64,000 nt of DNA, taken from the NCBI GenBank assembly GCA_947498985.1, contig CANMMF010000005.1, positions 401,056-465,055 on the forward strand. Direction: 5' to 3'. The notes beneath the pieces are model-generated. The model was not told the DNA's origin and made no database searches. It worked only from the letters and a program-made list of their open reading frames with translations. How positions within the stretch are numbered: the first letter of the stretch is position 1; each line of letters starts with the position of its first letter. Shown here one piece after another: positions 35,100 to 42,798 of this stretch. Made by a program: the position numbers and the translations under genes. This stretch comes from an uncultured Paracoccaceae bacterium. GTDB taxonomy: Bacteria > Pseudomonadota > Alphaproteobacteria > Rhodobacterales > Rhodobacteraceae.

Positions 35100-36106
35100 A
35101 CCGCTTTCCCCTTGAAGAGACCCGTGGGCCGGAAGAGCAGCACGATCACCAGGATCACGAAGCTCACCGCAAATTTGTAATCTGTGCTCAGCAGCTGCAC
35201 GAGACTGTCGGGGGCGAGGCTTTCGGGCAGCGCATAGCCCAGCACTTTTTTCCAGGCATAGGTGATGCCCACTTCGGAAAACGCAATCACGAAGCCGCCG
35301 ACGATGGCACCCAGCGGATTGCCCAGACCGCCGACGATGGCCGAGGCGAAGATCGGCAGCAGCAGCTGGAAATAGGTGAAGGGCTTGTAGCTCTTGTCGA
35401 GCCCGTAAAGCACGCCCGCAACCGTCACCAGAGCGGCCACGATGAGCCAGGTCACCCGCTCGACCTTTTCTGGATTGATGCCCGACAGCAGCGCCAGATC
35501 CTCGTTGTCGGAATAGGCGCGCATCGATTTGCCGGTGCGGGTGCGGTTGAGAAACCAGAACAGCGCCACCACCACAATGAGCGCGGTCACCACCGTCAGC
35601 CCTTGCGTGGTGCGGATCGCCAACCCTTCCTCCAGCCCGGTCATGTTGCGGAAGTCGCGCGCCGAGATGATGAAGCGTTCGCCATCGGCAAAGCGCTGGT
35701 CGTCGGGGCCGAGGATCAGCCGGGTGACGCCGTTATAGATGAACATCACGCCGATGGAGACAATCACGAGGATCACCGGCTTGGCCTTCTGCGCGCGGTA
35801 GAACCGGTAGACCGCGCGGTCGGTGCCCAGCACCAGCAGCGCGGTGGCGGCGATCCCGAAGGGGATTGCCAGAAGCGCCGTGGGCAGCGGTCCGAGGCTG
35901 AGCCCGAGGCTCTGCAGCCACCAGGTCACCAGGATGGTGACCATGGTGCCAAAGGCCATCGTGTCGCCATGGGCGAAGTTGGAAAACCGCAGGATCCCGT
36001 AGATCAGCGTCACCCCGAGCGCGCCCAGCGCCAGCTGGCTGCCATAGGCGATGGCCGGGATCAGGACAAAATTTGCGAGCGCCACAATGGCGTTGAGAAG
36101 ATCCAT
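35096..36106 (-). CDS. livH: Branched-chain amino acid-type ABC transporter permease LivH
   Basis: A 336-residue multi-pass permease, partner of LivM. Family blocks are LGVTLIYGILRFSNFAHGD (first TMs), IYNGVTRLILGPDDQ and MRAYSDNEDLALLSGINPE (ATPase-coupling region). ATG 36106 shares its A with the TGA of the upstream small-protein gene, so the start is fixed by coupling. The long upstream opening in this frame lies inside that gene. Confidence 0.92.
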   Translation of the reverse strand: MDLLNAIVALANFVLIPAIAYGSQLALGALGVTLIYGILRFSNFAHGDTMAFGTMVTILVTWWLQSLGLSLGPLPTALLAIPFGIAATALLVLGTDRAVYRFYRAQKAKPVILVIVSIGVMFIYNGVTRLILGPDDQRFADGERFIISARDFRNMTGLEEGLAIRTTQGLTVVTALIVVVALFWFLNRTRTGKSMRAYSDNEDLALLSGINPEKVERVTWLIVAALVTVAGVLYGLDKSYKPFTYFQLLLPIFASAIVGGLGNPLGAIVGGFVIAFSEVGITYAWKKVLGYALPESLAPDSLVQLLSTDYKFAVSFVILVIVLLFRPTGLFKGKAV

Positions 36107-36528
36107 CAGTACATCACCTGCGAGCAGTCGAAATCCACCCGGGGACAGCCCGAGCCATGGCCCAGCTCCGCGCCGGGCCGGTAGAGATGCGCCCGCATCC
36201 CGCCCGCCGCATCGGCGTTCGGCAGCTGCAACCGGCCGGTCCGGTCGGAGGCCTCGGGCAGCGCGCCGTCCTGCCAGCGCCACGCGCCGTCGAAGAACAG
36301 CCCGCCAGCGGCCTCGGGCACGCGCGGGCCGAGGTGGAAATAGCGCGCATTGCCATCGGCTTCGGTCAGCTCCGACAGGGTGCGCCGCGTGTCGTGCTGT
36401 CGGCAGCTTGTGTCCGGCAGGCAGGTCTGGCGCAAGGCGCAGTGCCAGATCGCAAGCGTCGCCGCGGCGTCCCCCTGCTGCGGCAACGCGCTCAGCGCGC
36501 ACGCGGGAAGACAGGCCGCGCGCATCAT
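36106..36528 (-). CDS. Small secreted Cys-patterned protein C (liv operon)
   Basis: A 140-residue protein of unknown family with a weak signal-like N-terminus (MMRAACLPACALSALPQ). The mature N-terminus has HCALRQTCLPDTSC, a C-X5-C-X5-C pattern that is also present in the neighbouring protein B. Two more cysteines stand at the C-terminus (GCPRVDFDCSQ). Disulfides in the periplasm are likely. It overlaps protein B upstream by four bases and livH downstream by one, so it is translationally coupled at both ends. A role with the transporter is inferred only. Confidence 0.6.
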   Translation of the reverse strand: MMRAACLPACALSALPQQGDAAATLAIWHCALRQTCLPDTSCRQHDTRRTLSELTEADGNARYFHLGPRVPEAAGGLFFDGAWRWQDGALPEASDRTGRLQLPNADAAGGMRAHLYRPGAELGHGSGCPRVDFDCSQVMY

Positions 36529-36890
36529 TGTCCGGTCTCCACGCACGTGCCGTGATAGGTCACCAGCATCGGGCCGTCATGCAGCATGGTGACATAGCGC
36601 GCCTTGCCGTCATCGCTGAGTGCTGTGATATGCGCTGCGCCCGCGCCTTCGCCGGTGACAATGACCAGACCCGCGCCTTCGGGTCGGTAGGGCATGGCCG
36701 GCAGGGTCTCGCTCGGGGTGGTCATCTGCCAGAGCGCGTCGGTATCGGTCGTCCGGGCCAGGCTGAACGTGTAATCGGTGTCGCTGCAGGCTTCGGTCTC
36801 GAAACATTCGGTGGTGAAGCTGCAGTCCAGCCCGGCGGCAAGAACCGGGGCGGGCAGGGCGCAGAGACAAAAGGCCAAAACAGCGCGCAT
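36525..36890 (-). CDS. Small secreted Cys-patterned protein B (liv operon)
   Basis: A 121-residue exported protein. The signal peptide spans about residues 1-18 (RAVLAFCLCALPAPVLA). The mature start is GLDCSFTTECFETEAC, giving C-X5-C-X5-C. The end GTCVETGQ places a last Cys near the C-terminus. The middle is beta-rich (LVIVTGEGAGAAHITAL). ATG 36890 sits in TGATG with the stop of protein A, and its own stop overlaps protein C. No database family is recognised by eye. Confidence 0.65.
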   Translation of the reverse strand: MRAVLAFCLCALPAPVLAAGLDCSFTTECFETEACSDTDYTFSLARTTDTDALWQMTTPSETLPAMPYRPEGAGLVIVTGEGAGAAHITALSDDGKARYVTMLHDGPMLVTYHGTCVETGQ

Positions 36891-37282
36891 CACCGGACCC
36901 TCTCGCAAAGCCCGGACCGGGACGCGCCGGAGCCGGTGTCGGAATACAGCGCCTGCCCTTCAGGCGAGATGACCAGCATGCGCTGGCCAACCTCGCCGGC
37001 ATCCTCGTGAAACCCCACCGTACCGTCCGGCATGGCAAAGACCTCCGGCCGCATGCGCGCGCCGTCCACGTCGGCCCGTCCCAACACCCGGCGCGGCGGC
37101 TCACCCTCGATGCCCGGCCAGAGATCGTTGCGATCAAGCTCGAAGCGCAGCGCCGTGCCCTCCAGATCGCAGCGCCAGACCTCGCCGGCCGCGGCCATCC
37201 CCGGCATCAGCACCAGCGCACAGACCCCGTGTTTCTTCTCTTTCCAAATACGCATTCCAAGATCCGCCCACCGCGCCATCAT
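36890..37282 (-). CDS. Small secreted protein A (liv operon)
   Basis: A 130-residue protein whose first part (to about residue 32, core GVCALVLMPGMAAA) reads as a long-n-region signal peptide. The mature part has EVWRCDLEGTALRFELD at its start and GLCERVR at its end, so one disulfide is possible. The middle (MLVISPEGQALYSD) resembles protein B in hydrophobic pattern, though not clearly homologous. ATG 37282 makes an ATGA overlap with livF; 37255 is an alternative start right at the signal core. Confidence 0.62.
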   Translation of the reverse strand: MMARWADLGMRIWKEKKHGVCALVLMPGMAAAGEVWRCDLEGTALRFELDRNDLWPGIEGEPPRRVLGRADVDGARMRPEVFAMPDGTVGFHEDAGEVGQRMLVISPEGQALYSDTGSGASRSGLCERVR

Positions 37283-38106
37283 CCGCCCAGAAAACTCCGC
37301 CGGACCTCATCATCGGCCAGAAGCTCCTTGCCGGTGCCGGTATGCGCGTTGCGCCCCTGCACGAGGACATAGCCCTTGTCGGCGATCTCCAGCGCCTGAC
37401 GGGCGTTCTGTTCGACCATCAGGATGCAGATGCCGGTGCGCGCCACCTCGATGATCCGGTCAAAGAGCTCGTCCATCACGATGGGGCTCACCCCGGCGGT
37501 GGGCTCGTCGAGCATCAGCACTTTCGGCCTGGTCATCAAGGCGCGGCCCACGGCGACCTGCTGGCGCTGCCCGCCGCTGAGCTCACCCGCCGCCTGACGC
37601 CGCTTTTCGCGCAGGATCGGGAACAGGTCATAGACCTGCTCCATCGTCGCGCGGTAATCGTCCTCGCGGATGAAAGCCCCCATCTCGAGGTTCTCTTCCA
37701 CACTCATCGAGGTGAAGATATTGGAGGTCTGCGGCACAAAGCCCATGCCCTGTCGCACCCGCGCCTGCGGGCTGAGCTCGGTGATGTCCTGCCCGTCAAG
37801 CCGCACTGCGCCCTCGCGCAGATCGAGCATGCCGAAGACCGCCTTCATCGCGGTCGACTTGCCCGCGCCGTTGGGCCCGACGATGACCGCGATCTCGCCC
37901 TGTTCCACCGCGATGGTGCAGCCATGCAGGATGTCGGCGCCCTTGCCATAGCCGCCGGTCATCGCATCGCCGATGAGGTAAGGACCACCCGCCGCGGGCC
38001 GGGCCGCGCCGGATTTGCGGTAGCTGTCCATCGTGCCCATGCCGTCGGGATTGCCGAGCGAGCGGTCCTTGTTGCCGCGGTCGTCCTGATAGGGGTTGTC
38101 ACTCAT
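37279..38106 (-). CDS. livF: Branched-chain amino acid-type ABC transporter ATPase LivF
   Basis: A 275-residue ATPase of the transporter. Walker A GPNGAGKST (about 76-84), signature LSGGQRQQ and Walker B VLMLDEPTAG are intact. Unusually, about 45 polar residues precede the ABC fold (ending near GGPYLIGDAMTGGY). This is rich in Asp, Gly and Arg and absent from ordinary LivF. An ATG at 38106 supports that start. It overlaps protein A by four bases. livG lies about 130 bases upstream, separated by hairpins. Confidence 0.92.
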   Translation of the reverse strand: MSDNPYQDDRGNKDRSLGNPDGMGTMDSYRKSGAARPAAGGPYLIGDAMTGGYGKGADILHGCTIAVEQGEIAVIVGPNGAGKSTAMKAVFGMLDLREGAVRLDGQDITELSPQARVRQGMGFVPQTSNIFTSMSVEENLEMGAFIREDDYRATMEQVYDLFPILREKRRQAAGELSGGQRQQVAVGRALMTRPKVLMLDEPTAGVSPIVMDELFDRIIEVARTGICILMVEQNARQALEIADKGYVLVQGRNAHTGTGKELLADDEVRRSFLGG

Positions 38107-38161
38107 CGCCGGTCTCCCGGTTTGCCTGGACGGGCCGTGTCCCTGGGGGCGTGCCACTCCG

Positions 38162-38202
38162 ACGGGGCCGTGCCCCGTTGCGGGCGCGCCGAAGGCGCGC
38201 CC
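38162..38202. other. Two adjacent GC-rich hairpins between livG and livF
   Basis: ACGGGGC (38162-38168) pairs with GCCCCGT (38172-38178), and GGGCGCGCC (38182-38190) pairs with GGCGCGCCC (38194-38202). They sit in the only sizeable gap in the liv ATPase pair. No T-run follows, so they are more likely an RNA-processing or stability element than a terminator. Confidence 0.45.
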
Positions 38203-38236
38203 GCCCCCCGGCGACGCGCTTGCGCGGCGCAACACC

Positions 38237-39016
38237 TCATCCCACCGCCTCCTTGTTCTTGAGCCCGGTGCCGAGATAGGCCTCGATCACCGCGTCATCG
38301 GCCTTGACCTCCGGCAGCGTGCCTTCAAAGAGCTTCTTGCCCTCGGCCATCACAATCACCGGATCGCAGATCCGGCCGATGAAATCCATGTCATGCTCGA
38401 TCACGCAGAATGTGTAGCCGCGCTCCTTGTTGAGCCGCACAATCGTGTCGGCGATGGTGTTGAGCAATGTGCGGTTCACGCCTGCGCCAACCTCGTCGAG
38501 AAACACGATCTTGGCGTCGACCATCATCGTGCGCCCGAGCTCCATCAACTTTTTCTGACCGCCTGAAAGATTGCCCGCGCGCTCGTCTTTCAGATGGGAA
38601 ATCGTCAGGAAATCAAGTACTTCATCAGCTTTCTTCAGAAGGTCCGTCTCTTCCCGCGCGATGCGTCCGCGATGCATCCAGCTCGACCACAGACTCTCGC
38701 CGGTCTGCCCGCCGGGCACCATCATCAGGTTCTCGCGGCAGGTCATCGAGGAGAACTCATGCGCCACCTGGAAGGTCCGCAACAGCCCCTTGTGAAACAG
38801 CGCGTGCGGCGGCAGGCCGGTGATCTCCTCGCCATCCATGAACACCTGTCCGGAGGTCGGCGGCAGCGCGCCTGCGATGACGTTGAACAGTGTCGTCTTG
38901 CCCGCGCCATTGGGCCCGACCAGCCCGGTGATCGAGCGTTCGGCGATCTCGAGCGTGGCGCCGTCCACCGCGCGGAACCCGCCAAAATGGCGATGCAGAT
39001 TTTCGACCCGGATCAC
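38237..39016 (-). CDS. livG: Branched-chain amino acid-type ABC transporter ATPase LivG
   Basis: A 259-residue ATPase. Walker A GPNGAGKTT (34-42), LSGGQKKLMELGR signature and VFLDEVGAGV Walker B are present. In the last, the usual Pro after LDE is Val. The C-terminal part has DAVIEAYLG typical of LivG. It follows the binding-protein gene after a hairpin, and precedes livF. Confidence 0.92.
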   Translation of the reverse strand: MIRVENLHRHFGGFRAVDGATLEIAERSITGLVGPNGAGKTTLFNVIAGALPPTSGQVFMDGEEITGLPPHALFHKGLLRTFQVAHEFSSMTCRENLMMVPGGQTGESLWSSWMHRGRIAREETDLLKKADEVLDFLTISHLKDERAGNLSGGQKKLMELGRTMMVDAKIVFLDEVGAGVNRTLLNTIADTIVRLNKERGYTFCVIEHDMDFIGRICDPVIVMAEGKKLFEGTLPEVKADDAVIEAYLGTGLKNKEAVG

Positions 39017-39078
39017 GCGGCCATCCCCCTCTGGACGAGCTTTGGGCGAACTTGAATGTCGCCTCTCAGGCTATTGAA

Positions 39079-39104
39079 ACGGCGCGGGAAATCCCCCGCG
39101 CCGT
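39079..39104 (-). terminator. Hairpin between the binding-protein gene and livG (partial terminator)
   Basis: ACGGCGCGGG (39079-39088) pairs with CCCGCGCCGT (39095-39104), a 10-bp perfect stem. On the minus strand it is followed only by TTTCAA, so it would terminate partially. Such a hairpin would leave the binding protein more abundant than the ATPases, as in many ABC operons. Confidence 0.5.
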
Positions 39105-39123
39105 CCGGTGTTGTCTGTCGCGC

Positions 39124-40320
39124 CTAGCGGTAGCCGACCACTTCGAGCGCGCCGTCTTTCACGGTGTATTCCGCGTAGGAACCAGCCGCTTCGCCGGGGC
39201 CCACCAGCTCGACGCCGCTGGCGCCTTCGAAATTCACGTCACCGCCACCGGCGATGATCTCCAGCGCCTTGCCAAGCTCGCCGGGCAGGATGATCTCGCC
39301 GGGCGCGTTGGCGACCTCCATGATTTTGCCGGCATACTCGCCCGCATCCGAGCTGTCGGCCGCGGCCATGGCCAGCAGGATCAGCGCCGCCGCGTCGTAG
39401 CTTTCACCGGCATAGACCGAGGTGCCGTCGATGCCGCCTTCATCCGCCATCATCTGGAATTTCGCGCCGCCATCATTGTCGGAACCGGGGGCCGTGCCGA
39501 TGGCACCTTCGATGTCGCCGCCAAAGGCGTCGGTCAGCGAGTCGCCGATCATGCCGTCGCCGAAGGCGAACATGTCGAACGCGCCGGTGTCGAGCGAAGA
39601 CTGGATGATGCCCGCGCCGCCCTGGTCCACATAGCCCAGCACGACCAGCGCATCGCCGCCCGCCGAGGCGAGCGAGCCCACTTCGGCCGAATAGTCCGCC
39701 TTGCCATCCTCATGCGCGGCGGTCAGCGTCACTTCGCCGCCCGCGGCCTCGTAGGCGGCCTGGAACGCGTCGGCAAAGCCCTTGCCGTAGTCGTTGTTGG
39801 TGTAGGTGACGGCGACGGACTTGATATCCTTTTCCATCAGGATGCCCGCCAGCACTTCGCCCTGACGCGCGTCCGACGGGGCGGTGCGGAAGAACAGCCC
39901 GTTGTCTTCGGCGGACGAAAGCGCCGGAGAGGTGGCGGCGGGTGAGATCATCACAACGCCGTTCGGCACGGCCACGTTGCCCAGGACGGCGGTGGTCACG
40001 CCCGAGCAATCCGCGCCCATGATTCCTTTGACCCCGTCGGAGGTCACCAGACGCTCGGCAGCGGCGGTGGCGGCGGCGGCGTCAACGCAGGTGGCGTCGC
40101 CGCGCACCGGTGTAACGGTGGAGCCGCCGAGGAAATTTTCGTTGCCGCTGACCTCGGCCATCGCCATTTCCGCACCGGCACCCATGGCCGGTGTCAGGCT
40201 TTCAATCGGTCCGGTGAAGCTCAGCAGCACACCCAGCTTGACCTCGGATGCATGGCTGCCGGCAAACGCGGCGGAGGTCATCAGTGCGCCAGCCGCGGTT
40301 GCGGCGAGGAACTTAGTCAT
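39124..40320 (-). CDS. Branched-chain amino acid-type ABC transporter substrate-binding protein
   Basis: A 398-residue periplasmic binding protein of the LivJ/AmiC type. The signal peptide spans 1-20 (TKFLAATAAGALMTSAAFA). The mature fold starts VKLGVLLSFTGPIES, with a Cys pair (GDATCVDA, GADCSGV), YTNNDYGKGFADAF hinge segment and EDGKADYSAEVGSL. The ligand is not determinable; amino acids, amides or small acids are all possible. It is the first gene of the liv-type operon on the minus strand. Confidence 0.9.
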   Translation of the reverse strand: MTKFLAATAAGALMTSAAFAGSHASEVKLGVLLSFTGPIESLTPAMGAGAEMAMAEVSGNENFLGGSTVTPVRGDATCVDAAAATAAAERLVTSDGVKGIMGADCSGVTTAVLGNVAVPNGVVMISPAATSPALSSAEDNGLFFRTAPSDARQGEVLAGILMEKDIKSVAVTYTNNDYGKGFADAFQAAYEAAGGEVTLTAAHEDGKADYSAEVGSLASAGGDALVVLGYVDQGGAGIIQSSLDTGAFDMFAFGDGMIGDSLTDAFGGDIEGAIGTAPGSDNDGGAKFQMMADEGGIDGTSVYAGESYDAAALILLAMAAADSSDAGEYAGKIMEVANAPGEIILPGELGKALEIIAGGGDVNFEGASGVELVGPGEAAGSYAEYTVKDGALEVVGYR

Positions 40321-40474
40321 GTCTCAACTCCCTTGTTGGATCTTTGTGTCCAGCCTGCAGAGTAAGCCTGCGCAAATGAAAAGAAAAGGGCCATCGCCGG
40401 GGCGGGTCTGCGGCAGCGCCGGGCCTTGCCGGGCGCGCCGGAGCCCCCATATCCCATGGCAAAGGAGGCCCGAC

Positions 40475-41575
40475 ATGATCCGCATATCTTTCGCTTTTGC
40501 CCTCAGCTGCGCGCTGGCCGCTCCGGTCGCGGCAGAGACCATCCAGACCGAGGCCGGGCCGATGCAGGCCGAGGCGATGGTGCAGGGGCTCGACACGCCC
40601 TGGGCCTTCGGGTTTCTGCCGGACGGCACCATCCTCGTGACCGAGCGGCAGGGCCGTCTGCTGGCGATCCGGGACAGTGCGGCAGCGCCGGTGAGCGGCC
40701 TTCCGGATATCGAGGTGGACGGGCAGGGCGGTCTGCTCGACCTGCTTGTGCCGCGTGATTTTGCCCAGAGCCGGGAGCTGTTTTTCACCTATGCCGCCAA
40801 GCAGTTCCTGCGTGGCTCGGGCACCGCGGTCTATCGCGCGACCCTGTCGGAGGACGGCACGCGGCTGGAAGATGGCGAGACGATCTTTTCCATCGCTCGC
40901 GGCACCGGCGGCGGGTTTCATTTCGGATCGCGTCTGGTGGAGGGGCGAGACGGCACGCTCTTTGTGACCGTGGGTGACCGCGGCAATCCCGAAGAGGCGC
41001 AGGATCTGGAGATGCATAACGGATCGGTGCTGCGGATCACCAGGACCGGCGCCGCCCCGGACGACAATCCCTTTGTCGGGCAGCGCGGCGCGCAGGACGA
41101 GATCTGGTCCTACGGTCACCGCAACCCGCAGGGCGCGGCCCTCGATGCCGATGGTCAGCTTTGGGTCAACGAACACGGCGCGCGCGGCGGCGACGAGGTC
41201 AACCGGATCGAGAAAGGCGCGAATTTCGGCTGGCCGGTGATTGCCTACGGGGTGAATTACAACGGCTCCAAGATCGGTGAGGGCACCGAGAAGGCGGGCA
41301 TGATGCAGCCGCAGCATTACTGGGACCCCTCGATCGCCCCCTCGGGCATGGCCTTCATGCAGGGCGGGGCGTGGGACGGGGATGCCTTTGTAGGCTCGCT
41401 CAAGTTTGACTACATCGCGCGTCTGGATGGCGATCCGCTGCGCGAGGTCGAACAGATCAAGGGGGAGGCCACCAGCCGCGTGCGCGATCTGCGGCAGGGC
41501 CCCGACGGCAACCTGTGGTTTCTCAGCGTCGGCAATGGCGCGCTTTACCGCCTGAGCCCGGCGCCGGGCGGCTAG
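40475..41575 (+). CDS. PQQ-dependent sugar dehydrogenase-type beta-propeller
   Basis: A 366-residue exported enzyme of the soluble glucose/aldose sugar dehydrogenase family (PF07995-like). The signal peptide spans about 1-20. A typical start follows: GLDTPWAFGFLPDGTILVTERQGRL. H149 in GGGFHFGSRL is the expected catalytic His. VTVGDRGN, YGHRNPQGAALD and VNEHGARGGDEVN bind PQQ and Ca2+. AAAGGAGG precedes the ATG. It oxidises aldoses in the periplasm if PQQ is available; no pqq genes are in the window. Confidence 0.88.
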   Translation: MIRISFAFALSCALAAPVAAETIQTEAGPMQAEAMVQGLDTPWAFGFLPDGTILVTERQGRLLAIRDSAAAPVSGLPDIEVDGQGGLLDLLVPRDFAQSRELFFTYAAKQFLRGSGTAVYRATLSEDGTRLEDGETIFSIARGTGGGFHFGSRLVEGRDGTLFVTVGDRGNPEEAQDLEMHNGSVLRITRTGAAPDDNPFVGQRGAQDEIWSYGHRNPQGAALDADGQLWVNEHGARGGDEVNRIEKGANFGWPVIAYGVNYNGSKIGEGTEKAGMMQPQHYWDPSIAPSGMAFMQGGAWDGDAFVGSLKFDYIARLDGDPLREVEQIKGEATSRVRDLRQGPDGNLWFLSVGNGALYRLSPAPGG

Positions 41576-41606
41576 AGCGCCTGACGACATAGCTGATGCA
41601 TCGCGC

Positions 41607-41675
41607 ATCACGTAACGCGTTGAAACCCTTGATTTCAGGCAGCGTTGCGTGACGCGGGTTCCTTGCATGGCGCCA
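41607..41675 (+). repeat. 69-bp dispersed intergenic repeat, copy B
   Basis: Plus-strand copy of the block at 2914-2982 (61 of 69 identical). Its stem is more perfect than copy A: TGAAA/TTTCA pair inside the CACGTAACGC/GCGTTGCGTG stem. It runs into a 22-bp tandem duplication downstream. Confidence 0.8.
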
Positions 41676-41708
41676 TAGGGCCGCGCGCATGGCGCCATAG
41701 GGCCGCGC
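41665..41708. repeat. 22-bp tandem duplication
   Basis: GCATGGCGCCATAGGGCCGC and two more bases occur twice head to tail (41665-41686, 41687-41708). Each unit contains the palindrome ATGGCGCCAT. It overlaps the end of repeat copy B, in the gap between two genes. Confidence 0.8.
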
Positions 41709-41868
41709 GCCGGCCCCGCGGCGGCATTCTGAACAGGCCTTTGCCGCCGCCGCACCGCCCCCGGACTCCGTGCCTTCGTGATGGCGCGCGGGAGGCGGGG
41801 GAATCCTGACTTCCCAATCCGCCGAAGCCCGTGCCAGACTGCGCGGCATATAGTCTTTGGAGGATTCG

Positions 41869-42276
41869 ATGCGTTTCATTCTTGCCGCGGCAACCGCGCT
41901 TTTCACCATGCCTGCCTTTGCTCAGGATTCCGTTTTCGACAGCTACGATGCGATGCGCTCGGAGATGGACACGCTGCTCATGACCCGCCAGATCGAGGAT
42001 CTGATGCTGCGCTTCGGTGGCGCGGACGAGATGACGCCGCAACAGCTGGCGACGCTAGACTCGCAGGTCGAGCAGATCTTTCCGCGCGACCTGGAACAGG
42101 CGGCGGTGCTGCGCCGGCAGGAGCTCGACAACGGCTTTGCGCAGGAACTGGTCGCCTACTGGACCGGGCTCAACTACATCTATGCCTATGTGTTCTACCA
42201 CGAACGCGATGGCCGGGTCGTGTCGATCAATTACCGGTTCAACACCGATTTCATCGCGCTCAACAATCTGTTCTGA
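41869..42276 (+). CDS. Small secreted protein, unknown function
   Basis: A 135-residue exported protein. The signal peptide covers about residues 1-18 (RFILAAATALFTMPAFA). The mature part is helical and acidic in front (YDAMRSEMDTLLMTRQIEDLM), then aromatic-rich near the end (YWTGLNYIYAYVFYH). GGAGG is five bases before the ATG. No family is recognised. It is convergent with the GNAT gene. Confidence 0.75.
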   Translation: MRFILAAATALFTMPAFAQDSVFDSYDAMRSEMDTLLMTRQIEDLMLRFGGADEMTPQQLATLDSQVEQIFPRDLEQAAVLRRQELDNGFAQELVAYWTGLNYIYAYVFYHERDGRVVSINYRFNTDFIALNNLF

Positions 42277-42294
42277 ACCCCGGCGCGGCGCGTC

Positions 42295-42798
42295 TCAGCT
42301 TTCGGGGCGCGCCAGCTCGAAATAGGCGGTGTCGCACCACTCATCCGCGCCGTAGAGAAAGTTCTTCTCTTCGAAACCGGTCTGCCTGAAGCCGAGTTTT
42401 TCCAGCACCCGGACGGAGCCTGCGTTGCGCGGATCAAGCTCTGCGGTGAGCGTGCGGGCGCCCGGAAAACGCGGCCAGACATCCGCGATCAGCGCGGCCA
42501 CCGCCTCGGTCGCAAAGCCGTGCTCCCAGTGGTCGGGATGCAGGATGTAGCCGATCTCGTGGCACCGCCACATGCCCACGCGCCCGATCAAAGCGCCGTC
42601 GCGCTCGACCGCGTATTCCACATGCGCGTCCGGCGCGTCTTTCATGAACGCCGCGAGCAGTTCGCGCGTACTCTGTTCATCGTCCCAGGCGGGGCGGTCC
42701 CAGTAGCGCATGGCGCGCGGATCCGAAAAGATCGCATGCAGCGCAGAAAGATCGTCCGCCCGCAGCGGGCGCAGCACCAGCCTTTGCGTGCGGATCAC
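42295..42798 (-). CDS. GNAT acetyltransferase (RimJ/RimL-like)
   Basis: A 167-residue acetyl-CoA-dependent N-acetyltransferase, substrate unknown. The N-terminus RTQRLVLRPLRADDLSAL, GYILHPDHWEHGFATEAV (acetyl-CoA loop) and DPRNAGSVRVLEKLGFRQTG are RimJ/L-type. The start is GTG 42798, which overlaps the GlxA stop by four bases (GTGA). The two are therefore coupled. This precise overlap is the main reason to prefer the GTG. Confidence 0.85.
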   Translation of the reverse strand: MIRTQRLVLRPLRADDLSALHAIFSDPRAMRYWDRPAWDDEQSTRELLAAFMKDAPDAHVEYAVERDGALIGRVGMWRCHEIGYILHPDHWEHGFATEAVAALIADVWPRFPGARTLTAELDPRNAGSVRVLEKLGFRQTGFEEKNFLYGADEWCDTAYFELARPES

